Shown one piece after another: positions 53,697-61,521 of a stretch of 64,000 bases of DNA (positions are counted from its first letter, which is position 1; each line of letters starts with the position of its first letter). The notes beneath the pieces are model-generated. The model made no database searches. It was not told the DNA's origin and saw nothing but the letters and a program-made list of their open reading frames with translations. The stretch covers positions 106,910 to 170,909 of the forward strand of contig CALUKU010000002.1 of NCBI GenBank assembly GCA_944321295.1, written 5' to 3'. The position numbers and the translations under genes were made by a program. The DNA comes from an uncultured Prevotella sp. (GTDB taxonomy: Bacteria > Bacteroidota > Bacteroidia > Bacteroidales > Bacteroidaceae).

Positions 53697-53738
53697 TGGG
53701 CCATCCAGGGCTTGAACCTGGGACCTCCAGATTATGAG
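53697..53738 (-). tRNA. 3' half of tRNA-Met (CAT), island attachment site
   Basis: On the minus strand CTCATAATCTGGAGGTCCCAG, then GTTCAAGCCCTGGATGGCCCA: anticodon loop with CAT, variable loop, a full T arm and the acceptor strand. The D arm and 5' acceptor are missing; the sequence diverges exactly at the anticodon loop (53739). This is what an integrated element leaves when it inserts in a tRNA 3' end. The element would extend to the right. Confidence 0.8.
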
Positions 53739-53740
53739 AA

Positions 53741-54000
53741 CGATAAAATGATATCCTGTGATAGTCAACGATTTTAGTTTTTGTTGATTTACAGATAGTT
53801 ATGTAATTTGCCACTCTCGGTGAAACTCACTAAATACCCATAACTGAAATAGTTTGTTTACGCATTGTTTACGCAGAATCAAGGCAGTAAATAAGTAATA
53901 TCAAGTTCATTGGCTACATAGCATCCCTGCAAGCAATGTTAAATTTAGACGCAGATTTTACTTAAGCCTTGGAGATGTCGCAAATAATTTGTATTTTTGC
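53741..54000. other. Left end of the integrated island
   Basis: AT-rich with no gene. Two adjacent copies of TTGTTTACGCA (53854-53864, 53865-53875) could be recombinase arm sites. The abiEi-like promoter lies at the right end. Confidence 0.45.
53992..53999 (+). promoter_or_regulatory. Promoter of the abiE-like operon
   Basis: TATTTTTG with TTG exactly 20 bp upstream; the ATG at 54016 is 17 bp away, so the leader is about 10 nt. Confidence 0.65.
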
Positions 54001-54015
54001 GACAAACAAGATACA

Positions 54016-54621
54016 ATGGCAAGCATAGAAGACAATATTTTGGCAGCTATTAAAGCCAAGGGGAGAGGAAGTATTTTCTTTCCTTCTGACTTTACGTCAT
54101 ACGGTGAAGTAAAGGCTGTTGGCAAAAGCTTAGAACGACTGACAGCCAAAGGCGACATCATCCGTCTGGCGAGAGGCATATATTCATACCCTGAGATTGA
54201 CACTGTCTTAGGACTTGGCGTATTGATGCCACCCATAGAACAGATAGCAGAGACAATAGCCCGCAGAGATAAGGCACGTATTGTGCCGACAGGTATTTAT
54301 GCTCTGAACAAATTGGGCATATCTACACAAGTGCCTATGAACATAGTTTATCTGACGGACGGGACACCTCGCAAGGTAAGTTTGGGAAATGGTCGTTCAA
54401 TACAGTTTAAATACACGACGCCCAAAAATCTTTCATTCACTAATCCGCTTGCAATGCTTGTCACGTTTGCCTTGAAAGAAATAGGGAAAGATAATGTAAC
54501 GGACGATATTGCCAAGCAAATCAAGAGCGTGCTTCAGAAAGAACAAAAGGAGAACGTGTTGGCGGATGAGGCTCTCATGCCGGCATGGATAAGGACCATC
54601 ACAAGACAAGCGTATGAATAA
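54016..54621 (+). CDS. AbiEi-like antitoxin (DUF6088)
   Basis: A 201-residue protein of the DUF6088/AbiEi type with an N-terminal winged helix (IFFPSDFTSYGEVKAVGKSL, LTAKGDIIRLARGIYSYP) and a C-terminal domain. In type IV toxin-antitoxin systems this protein represses the operon and neutralises the nucleotidyltransferase toxin. I use the ATG at 54016 because it matches the promoter. The intended start of the toxin gene overlaps its stop (ATGAATAA). Confidence 0.85.
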   Translation: MASIEDNILAAIKAKGRGSIFFPSDFTSYGEVKAVGKSLERLTAKGDIIRLARGIYSYPEIDTVLGLGVLMPPIEQIAETIARRDKARIVPTGIYALNKLGISTQVPMNIVYLTDGTPRKVSLGNGRSIQFKYTTPKNLSFTNPLAMLVTFALKEIGKDNVTDDIAKQIKSVLQKEQKENVLADEALMPAWIRTITRQAYE

Positions 54622-54652
54622 TTACTTTCAACTATCCTAGGAACAACAGCAA

Positions 54653-55615
54653 ATGGTGCTTACTCAAGCTGCCAACAAAGCTGGCTTACCGGTACAAGCT
54701 GTGGAAAAAGACTTATGGGTAACTGTGGCTCTGCAATTAGTGTTCACATTACCCATAGCCGATCACCTCATATTTAAGGGTGGCACATCCCTGAGCAAGG
54801 TATGGAAAGTAATACACCGCTTTTCAGAAGACATAGATTTGGCTATTGACCCTTCTATTTGGGGATTTGAGGGAGACTTGACAAAAAAGCAAATCAAACG
54901 GTTGCGTAAGATTTCATCTATTTTTGTACGTGATGAACTTTGCCACTCGCTGCAAGAAGCTGTTTCAGAAACAGGTATGGAGAAATGGCTTCAGGTAGAG
55001 GCTGATCCTGACGGCGAGGGTGATGGAACATATCCTGAACCCAGAGTGATACACATTCGTTATAAGTCTCTTTTCGATGAATATTTACCTTATTTACATT
55101 CGGAAGTAAAACTGGAGGTTGGTGCCCGTTCCTTACTTGAGCCTACAGCGAAAGCAGCGGTAACGAGCATTACAGAAGATGTGTTACCTATCAGCACAAC
55201 AATCAAACAGGTTATGATACCAACGGCATTGGCAGAGAAAACATTTCTTGAAAAGGCATTTTTGTTGCACGAGCTGTTTTCTTCTCAATCTCCAAAGGGT
55301 GCTAATCGCAAATCCCGTCACATGTATGACCTGGTGCAGATGATGGATACCGATATTGCCACACGGGCTATTGCCAACGATGAACTCTGGAATGCAATAC
55401 ACCGCCATCGTGAATTATTCACAAGCATTAGCGGGGTGGATTATACTCCCGACATCCGTAAACGCATAAGATTACTCCCTCCTGATGAGGTTCTTAACGA
55501 TTGGCGCAACGATTATAGGGATATGCAATCGTCAATGATATACGGAGAAAAGCCTACATTCGAAGAATTGATGAAAAAATACAGGCTCTTGAAAATATGT
55601 TTCATACATAGTTAA
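54653..55615 (+). CDS. AbiEii nucleotidyltransferase toxin with an amber codon in its start region
   Basis: A 320-residue nucleotidyltransferase from the ATG at 54653: HLIFKGGTSLSKVWKVIHRFSEDIDLAI holds the GGTSLSK motif and the DxD-type Asp pair. The normal start appears to be the ATG at 54614, overlapping the antitoxin stop. From there the frame reads MNNYFQLS, then TAG at 54638-54640, then EQQQMVLTQ, continuous with this gene. So either the toxin restarts at 54653, losing 13 residues before the conserved KDLW region, or the gene is disabled. Known relatives begin with a similar MNxxxxLS peptide. Confidence 0.85.
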   Translation: MVLTQAANKAGLPVQAVEKDLWVTVALQLVFTLPIADHLIFKGGTSLSKVWKVIHRFSEDIDLAIDPSIWGFEGDLTKKQIKRLRKISSIFVRDELCHSLQEAVSETGMEKWLQVEADPDGEGDGTYPEPRVIHIRYKSLFDEYLPYLHSEVKLEVGARSLLEPTAKAAVTSITEDVLPISTTIKQVMIPTALAEKTFLEKAFLLHELFSSQSPKGANRKSRHMYDLVQMMDTDIATRAIANDELWNAIHRHRELFTSISGVDYTPDIRKRIRLLPPDEVLNDWRNDYRDMQSSMIYGEKPTFEELMKKYRLLKICFIHS

Positions 55616-55635
55616 TAATAAAACCACTTTATCGC

Positions 55636-56709
55636 ATGAATATTCCACAGTCACGATTATTAAGCACAGTTAGACTTGGTAAGTTATTTGCAAATACGGT
55701 AGCAACGTATAAATATTTTTGGTTTCTCTCGATTTTGCAAATTCACGCAAAAACAGAAAAACTACGTATTGACGTGTGGGATATTGTGATTAGAATGATT
55801 GCCAATGCCTGGTATCCGATACTTTATTTCCGTTTATCATTCGGTAAGAGCGATTCGCTTTTTAACATTGTGATAGAGTTGCAGAAGGCAACAGGATTTC
55901 CCATTGATGCAGATGTTGAGACCATTTGTACTTCATTGCGTGATAGGTTGGAGGATATTCAGATAAAGAACCGTTTGAGGATTCTTACTTTAAATGTACC
56001 TTATCGTTTTCTTCGCCCTTGGATTGACACATCTGACGACAAGGAAATGGTGATTCGTTCACAGACATTGGAAAACGGTTGTTTATATGCTATTTATAAG
56101 AACGATGCAGAGTTCTACATAATGCTTAATCCTGCATGGGATTTGTATTTACACAATCATTATAATATCTTGGTGGATTTTACTTATTGGAATCTAACCC
56201 AATTCTTACAAGTGCGCAATCCTAATGTACCGGCAATCTCAAATAAGTTGATAAAGCCTGAGAAGCGTGACTCACTTTCAAATCAGCATCATTATTGGGA
56301 TATGGTTATAAATCTTGGTGGTCCCATTTACTGTTTATACACAGGAAAGATATTATATCAGGGTGGTTATGCCTTAGACCATTTCTTGCCTTGGACTTTT
56401 GTATCCCATAACTTAAATTGGAATTTGGTGCCGTCTGACAAAAGTGTCAATTCTTCAAAAAGCAACAAGCTTCCGGACTTGAATATATATCTTCACAAAC
56501 TGGCAGATATACAACACCGTTCGTTGCGTGTATGTATTAATGCCCACAAAACTCCTAAGGCACTTGAAGATTACCTTTCATTAGGATATACTCCACGCGA
56601 ATTGGCAGACATGAGCGACAACCAATTTATGGAAATATATGAAAGGACATTTAAACCGATGAGTCAGATAGCCCTCAATATGGGTTATGACACATGGAAA
56701 TATGATTGA
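55636..56709 (+). CDS. HNH endonuclease-domain protein
   Basis: A 357-residue protein. The N-terminal two thirds (NTVATYKYFWFLSILQI, VIRMIANAWYPI, LNVPYRFLRPWI) form a conserved-looking helical domain. The HNH part is at about 235-280: CLYTGKILYQGGYALDHFLPW with the catalytic His, then HNLNWNLVPSDKSVNSSKSNK. It probably cuts nucleic acid. The ATG of the next gene is 2 bp after its stop, so the pair is an operon. The gene is AT-rich. Confidence 0.8.
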   Translation: MNIPQSRLLSTVRLGKLFANTVATYKYFWFLSILQIHAKTEKLRIDVWDIVIRMIANAWYPILYFRLSFGKSDSLFNIVIELQKATGFPIDADVETICTSLRDRLEDIQIKNRLRILTLNVPYRFLRPWIDTSDDKEMVIRSQTLENGCLYAIYKNDAEFYIMLNPAWDLYLHNHYNILVDFTYWNLTQFLQVRNPNVPAISNKLIKPEKRDSLSNQHHYWDMVINLGGPIYCLYTGKILYQGGYALDHFLPWTFVSHNLNWNLVPSDKSVNSSKSNKLPDLNIYLHKLADIQHRSLRVCINAHKTPKALEDYLSLGYTPRELADMSDNQFMEIYERTFKPMSQIALNMGYDTWKYD

Positions 56710-56711
56710 AT

Positions 56712-57809
56712 ATGGAAACAGGAAGAATTAACCATCCCTATCTTACCGCTATTAGGCGTACGGATATTTCGGTACCGGCAAGGTATCTGTTGAAGCATAA
56801 CTTGCTCAAAGGTCGTATTCTTGACTATGGGTGTGGTTTCGGTTTTGATACCGATGAACTTAAAAGACAAGGGTATGACATTGAAGGGTATGATTATTAC
56901 TATCGCCCGGATTATCCCGAAGGAAAGTTTGACACCATAATCTGCATTTATGTGCTGAATGTGTTAGAGCCATATGCACAGGCTGAGGTGATGATGAACG
57001 TTACCAATCTTTTGAAACCACAAGGAACTGCATTCTTTGCAGTGCGTCGTGACTTAAAAGAAGAAGGTTTCCGACTACACGCTATTCATAAGCAATACAC
57101 TTACCAATGTAATGTTCGTTTGCCTTTCCAAAGCCTTATATGTAACAGTAGTTTTGAATTATATCAATACAATCACTTTAATAAACTACCTCGAAAGGAA
57201 GGAGAGAGATGTCCTTTCTGCCGTCTTTCAAGACGTGTGGAAGTCATTTGCGAAACTGCTACTTGTGTCGCATTTTATGATGGGTATCCAGTGTCACCAG
57301 GCCATGCATTGATTATACCCAAACGACATGTTGCATCATATTTCGACCTTACCAATCATGAGCGTGAAGCCATGAACGTTATGCTTCAATATGTGAAACA
57401 GAGAGTAGACGAGCGTTTCCATCCTGACGGTTACAATATCGGTATAAATGTAAACGAGGCAGCAGGACAGTCGGTTTTTCATGTACACATGCACCTTATC
57501 CCAAGATATAAAGGAGATGTGAAGAATCCGAAAGGTGGAGTTCGTGGAGTTATTCCCGAAAAGCAAAAATATTCTGTAATTGAAGATGGACTAAAAGCGT
57601 CACCTTGTGTTAATAAACCGAAAAAATACACTTTTGATGAAAAAAGAGAAGAACATCGTAATGCTTACTTACCTTGGGATGAAACCGCAGATAAGTTGCT
57701 TTGCCGTATGTATGATGTATGGAAAAACGTTGGCCTGTTAGCTGAAATTTTTGAACGCACCGAAGGGGCTATAAGTAGCAGGCTGAAGAAATTGGGTAAA
57801 ATCGAATAG
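56712..57809 (+). CDS. Methyltransferase-HIT-HTH fusion protein
   Basis: A 365-residue three-domain protein. Residues 1-125 are a SAM-dependent methyltransferase fold (ILDYGCGFGFDTDELKRQGY; DTIICIYVLNVLEP). Residues about 155-275 are a HIT domain with a leading CPFC and the catalytic VFHVHMHLIPRY. The last 50 residues (YLPWDETADKLLCRMY...EGAISSRLKKLGKIE) resemble a small DNA-binding helical domain. The conserved Cys pair before the HIT domain fits a zinc site. A methyltransferase joined to a nucleotide hydrolase/transferase suggests nucleic-acid or nucleotide modification, with the HNH protein as partner. No function is established for this pair as far as I know. A TTG at 56706 is an alternative start. 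Confidence 0.78.
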   Translation: METGRINHPYLTAIRRTDISVPARYLLKHNLLKGRILDYGCGFGFDTDELKRQGYDIEGYDYYYRPDYPEGKFDTIICIYVLNVLEPYAQAEVMMNVTNLLKPQGTAFFAVRRDLKEEGFRLHAIHKQYTYQCNVRLPFQSLICNSSFELYQYNHFNKLPRKEGERCPFCRLSRRVEVICETATCVAFYDGYPVSPGHALIIPKRHVASYFDLTNHEREAMNVMLQYVKQRVDERFHPDGYNIGINVNEAAGQSVFHVHMHLIPRYKGDVKNPKGGVRGVIPEKQKYSVIEDGLKASPCVNKPKKYTFDEKREEHRNAYLPWDETADKLLCRMYDVWKNVGLLAEIFERTEGAISSRLKKLGKIE

Positions 57810-58047
57810 TTGGTGTCAATTCATTTTGTCCTATGCCCAAGCGTATTTTAACATGAGTTGATGAAATTAAGTGTGCTTTGGCTTGAATACATCGGACAAA
57901 CATTAACATAAAATACGCATTTTCACTGTCAGGTGTCAGGATTGCAGCTAACGTTCTGTGTGTCAACGCTTTACTGGCTGACAGCTAAAAATGTTTAGTG
58001 TCAGCCGTCCGTCAGCCCTGCTGTAGAGTCCAACAGCAAATGCAAAA
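57810..58047. other. Intergenic region with a GGCTGACA hairpin
   Basis: No gene. A near-perfect hairpin (GGCTGACAGCTAAA / TTTAGTGTCAGCC) at 57976-58006 may end transcription of the upstream operon or mark the IS30 end; terminal inverted repeats could not be paired. Confidence 0.4.
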
Positions 58048-59006
58048 TTACTCAAAGAAATTGAAAAACCTGCATTTGGGTGTGTCGAAGTTTAATTTTT
58101 CCCTTGGCCTTGAGTTGAGTTTGTACTGCACTTTCTTGATGTATCTGTCAGTATAGTCACTGAAGTCGGCCTTTTTAGGTATGTACTTCCTGATAAGCTT
58201 GTTGGCATTCTCTATCGCACCTTTCTGCCATGCGGAGTACGAGTCGGCAAAGTAGACAACGGCGTTTCCTTCTCCCTTGACGGCCAGCCCCTTTGTTATT
58301 TCCATATGTGCCGCGAATTCGCACCCGTTGTCGGTCGTGATGGTCTTGACGTGCTTCCTGTATGGGAGGAGCAGCCTGACCACGGCCTTTGCCGTCGGGG
58401 CGGCCTTGCGCCCTTCCTTGAGCCTCTCCATCAGGATGAAGTTCGTGGAACGCTCCGTCAGCGTGAGTATGGCATGGCCGTGCCGTCCACTATAGTGTCC
58501 ATCTCCCAGTCGCCGAAACGCTTGCCGTCGGCTTCGGCCGGGCGTTCATGGATGCTGGTGCGGTTGGCGATGTTGGTCGCCTTGGTCGGACGCTGCCGCC
58601 TCGCACGCCTGTTGTACTTCAGCTCATGCGGCATGTGCCTGCCCAGCTTCCCCGTCTTGTCGGCATGGACGTGGTTGTAGATGGTCTGCTTGCATATGCT
58701 TATGCCTTCATTGCGCAGCACGCCGGCTATCTGCCCGGGCGACCAGTCATCCTCTATCATGCGGTCGATGCGCCACCACAACTCGTCCGGCTTGCGGTGG
58801 TTGCCAGTGAGGCCGTGCCTGCGTTCATCACACTTGGCCTGCGCATATTTCCACACGTAGCTGCCGTCGGGCTTCGAGTTGCGGCGCACCTCGCGGCAGA
58901 CAGTAGATTTCGACACTCCTATTTCGTCCGCTATGCGGCTTTTGCTCCATTTTCTTTTCAGGCCAAGATAACACTGCAAAAGGCGGCATATTGCATTGCC
59001 AAACAT
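58048..59006 (-). pseudogene. IS30-family transposase, frameshifted
   Basis: Two adjacent frames together make an IS30 transposase. The upstream one (58458-59006) has the HTH IADEIGVSKSTVCREVRRNS, SPGQIAGVL and the first catalytic block FGDWEMDTIVDG. The downstream one (58048-58431) has TTDNGCEFAAH and SAWQKGAIENANKLIRKYIPK with the remaining Asp and Glu. They join if one base is restored near 58480 (DGHGHAILTLTERSTNFILM). The N-terminus is also odd: its first codons are made by an AAAGGC repeat, so the usual start is lost. Confidence 0.88.
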
Positions 59007-59045
59007 GGCCTTTTGCTTCCTAAAAGGTCATATCTTGCAATGAGA
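58972..59045. repeat. AAAGGC-type repeat, copy 10, at the IS30 start
   Basis: GCAAAAGGCGGCATATTGCAT, CATGGCCTTTTGCTTCCTAAA and AAGGTCATATCTTGCAATG words. Part of this copy is translated as the first residues of the IS30 frame. Confidence 0.65.
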
Positions 59046-59211
59046 AAGTTGCTAAGATTCATTGTTGCCATAATCGTTTTGTTTTTGGTTTTACATTGTT
59101 TTCGGTTGCAAAGAAATGGGTAAGAAATGCCAAATCATGGCAGAACTGGAAAAATTTTGTTTTTATGCAAAAAACATTCAGCTCTGCCTTGATTTTTCAT
59201 AGGCAAACAGC

Positions 59212-59219
59212 TATCTTTG
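59212..59219 (+). promoter_or_regulatory. Promoter of the WYL regulator
   Basis: TATCTTTG with TTG at 59189-59191, exactly 20 bp upstream; the ATG at 59243 follows after 23 bp. Confidence 0.7.
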
Positions 59220-59242
59220 CAACAAACCAAAACTATTACGAC

Positions 59243-60207
59243 ATGGCAGCAAATCTTTTCGGACGGTACGTGGGCTGGTTGACATCCTGTTGAGATACAG
59301 GCGGCTTACGTTCCAGGAAATAAGCGACTTGTGGCAGAACAGCGGACTTAGTTACAAGGAGCCGCTGCCCCTGCGCACGTTCCACAACCACCAGAAGGCG
59401 ATACTCGACATCTTCGGCGTGGAGATAAAATGCGATGCCGGCGACGGTTACCGCTACTACATCACTGAACCAGAACGACTGCGCGGCAACAACCTGCACA
59501 GCTGGCTCATAAGTTCTTACGCCACGCTGAACCAAATTCAGGCTGACAGCCGCTTGGAGGATCGCATCATCTATGAGGACATTCCCTCGGGGCAGACGTG
59601 GCTTACGTGCATAGCCGAGGCCATGCGGCACAACCGGGTACTTAACATCACGCACCAAGGATTCGGCAAGCCGTACCCGAGCACGTTCGAGATAGAGCCT
59701 TATTTACTTAAAGTGGTGAAGCGACGGTGGTACGTCGTGGCGCGCAGTCCTTACTATTCAGGCCGCAACAGGGCTAAGGGCGTAAAGCCGAACGACGTTT
59801 ACCGTGTGTACGCGCTTGACCGGATATATGACATCGAGGACACGGGCAAGACATTCAAGATGAAACGCAGCTTCGACGCCGACGACTACTTCGAGGGCTG
59901 TTGCGGCGTGATAACGTCCGACGAGAAGCCGCAGCGCGTCGTAGTCAAGGCTTACGGCGGCTTTGCCGACTATCTGCGCACGCTACCCCTGCACGAATCG
60001 CAGCGGGAGATAGAGGGCGACGACGAGTCTACGCTCTTTGAATACCACCTGAAACCGACTTTCGACTTCTATCAGTTGGTTCTCGCCCAAGGCGACCAAG
60101 TAGAAGTGCTGGAGCCGGAATCCGTGCGCAACGAAATGCGCAACTTTGCAAAAAACATGTTGGACTATTACACTTGGAAAGAGGAGGATAAACCATGCAA
60201 GGAATAA
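59243..60207 (+). pseudogene. WYL-domain regulator with a frameshift near codon 10
   Basis: From the ATG at 59243 the frame reads MAANLFGRYVGWLTSC and stops. Restoring one base near 59270 gives MAANLFGRYVWLVDILLRYR, continuous with the long frame that runs to 60207. That frame has the N-terminal winged helix (LTFQEISDLWQ, LPLRTFHNHQKAIL) and a WYL domain (IEPYLLKVVKRRWYVVARSP, then FEYHLKPTFDFYQLVLAQG). WYL proteins are ligand-sensing regulators often found in defence islands. Translation could instead start at TTG 59290, losing only about 15 residues, so the protein may still be made. It overlaps the exonuclease gene by 13 bp. Confidence 0.85.
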
Positions 60208-60743
60208 ATTTCATAGCCATCGACTTTGAGACAGCCACAGGCAAACGCGCTTCCATCTGTGAGGCTGGTATCTGCGTGGTGCGTGACGGAGAGATTGTGG
60301 AAACCCGTTCGTGGCTCGTCCGTCCGCAAGGAAACAGCTACAGCTACTGGAACATGCAGATTCATGGCATCCGGCCGAATGATACCATCCATTCGCCGGA
60401 TTTCCCGGAAGTATGGGCGGAAATATGCGAATACCTTAAAGACATTCCCGTGCTTGTGGCTCACAATGCCGCTTTCGACATCAGTTGTATCCGTCATTCA
60501 CTTGAACTTTACAAGTTGGAAAAGCCAGATGTGACCTATTATTGCAGCCTTCTTGCAGCACGCAGTATTTATGACTTCGGCTGCAACAGCCTGGATTACC
60601 TTTGCGACCAGTTCAAGATACCCTACGGACAGCACCATCGGGCAGGCGATGATGCGGAGATGTGTGCACGGCTGTTCCTGAAGGAACTGGAGGATGCAGG
60701 ATGTGGTATGGATGAAATGGGATATTGTAATGGAAAATTGTGA
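60195..60743 (+). CDS. DEDDh 3'-5' exonuclease (DnaQ-like)
   Basis: A 182-residue exonuclease domain: FIAIDFETATG (D, E), VLVAHNAAFDISCI (D), and HHRAGDDAEMCARLF (H, D). This is the epsilon-subunit/PolC exonuclease fold with all catalytic residues present. It starts inside the last codons of the WYL gene and probably shares its promoter. In islands such genes act in repair or defence; the specific job is unknown. Confidence 0.9.
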   Translation: MQGINFIAIDFETATGKRASICEAGICVVRDGEIVETRSWLVRPQGNSYSYWNMQIHGIRPNDTIHSPDFPEVWAEICEYLKDIPVLVAHNAAFDISCIRHSLELYKLEKPDVTYYCSLLAARSIYDFGCNSLDYLCDQFKIPYGQHHRAGDDAEMCARLFLKELEDAGCGMDEMGYCNGKL

Positions 60744-60775
60744 ATTTGTTAGCGTTAAAAAAACAAAATATAAAA

Positions 60776-61367
60776 ATGAGGAAGAAAATGAAATACACGT
60801 TCAATGAAAAAGATTTATTTGACTTGTTTATAAGTCCTTTAAATCCAGACTTTCAGACACCATCTTTGATGGACGGATATGTTTATGCGACAGATGGTCT
60901 CAGACTAATCAAAATAAAGGCTGATACGCTTAAAGGCGATTATGAGCCAAACGGCAGACTGAACGGAATGATGTCTAAATACCGGTGGCCGGACAATAAC
61001 TGTAATTGCCATATTACGAAAGAACACATAAGACAGGCATTTGCAAGTGCGCCCCAAGAGGAAGAACTTATAAATGTCGACTGCCCGGAATGTATCGGAA
61101 CCGGCGTGATCCGTTGTAAATATATTGATAAAGCAGGTAAACGGCATGAGGTAGAAGCCGAATGTCCTGTTTGTAACGGCGAAGGGTTTGAATCAAAAAA
61201 TACCGGAAGGATAAATAGCATGTCCTTCTGCAACGATTATTCTCTCAAATTCCAAACTGCGCGCCAGAGACCTTCAAATCCTATTTGATGCGATGGAGAA
61301 CATGGGAGTGTACGAGGCGCATATCATTGCACAAGCCAAGGATGGAATCGTTCTCAGAATCGACTAG
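60776..61367 (+). pseudogene. DnaJ-type zinc-finger protein, frameshifted near its end
   Basis: Intact to about 61245: MKYTFNEKDLFDLFISPLN at the start, then two CxxCxGxG motifs (CPECIGTG, CPVCNGEG) that form a zinc finger of the DnaJ type. The frame then ends QTARQRPSNPI at 61288. In the next frame the sequence goes on RDLQILFDAMENMGVYEAHI and stops at 61367; one inserted base in GCGCGCC (about 61250) would explain both. A GTG at 60740, overlapping the exonuclease stop, is an alternative start. No function is known. Confidence 0.65.
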
Positions 61368-61424
61368 AACATAACAGTCAGGTTGCCATGTTTGCTAATC
61401 TAAAGATGGCAACAGTAGAAATTC

Positions 61425-61507
61425 TCAGAATTCACGCGAATTCAATGTGTATTCGTTGAAGAAAGGGAGATTAATCGCGTGGTTGAATTTATTGCACAAC
61501 AGGAAAT
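61425..61507 (+). pseudogene. Possible relic of an FtsK-like C-terminus
   Basis: One frame reads RIHANS, then in the next frame VFVEEREINRVVEFIAQQEIS and a stop. This resembles the segment just before the gamma domain of FtsK-type DNA translocases (EVxRVVxFIxxQ). It has no start and is too short to be a gene. Confidence 0.3.
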
Positions 61508-61521
61508 AAGCCAATAAATAT

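Noticed and set aside
53523-53777. Plus-strand 84-codon frame across the island edge
   Set aside because: It translates the antisense of the tRNA fragment and its terminator (WAIQGLNLGPPDYE), a common false gene.
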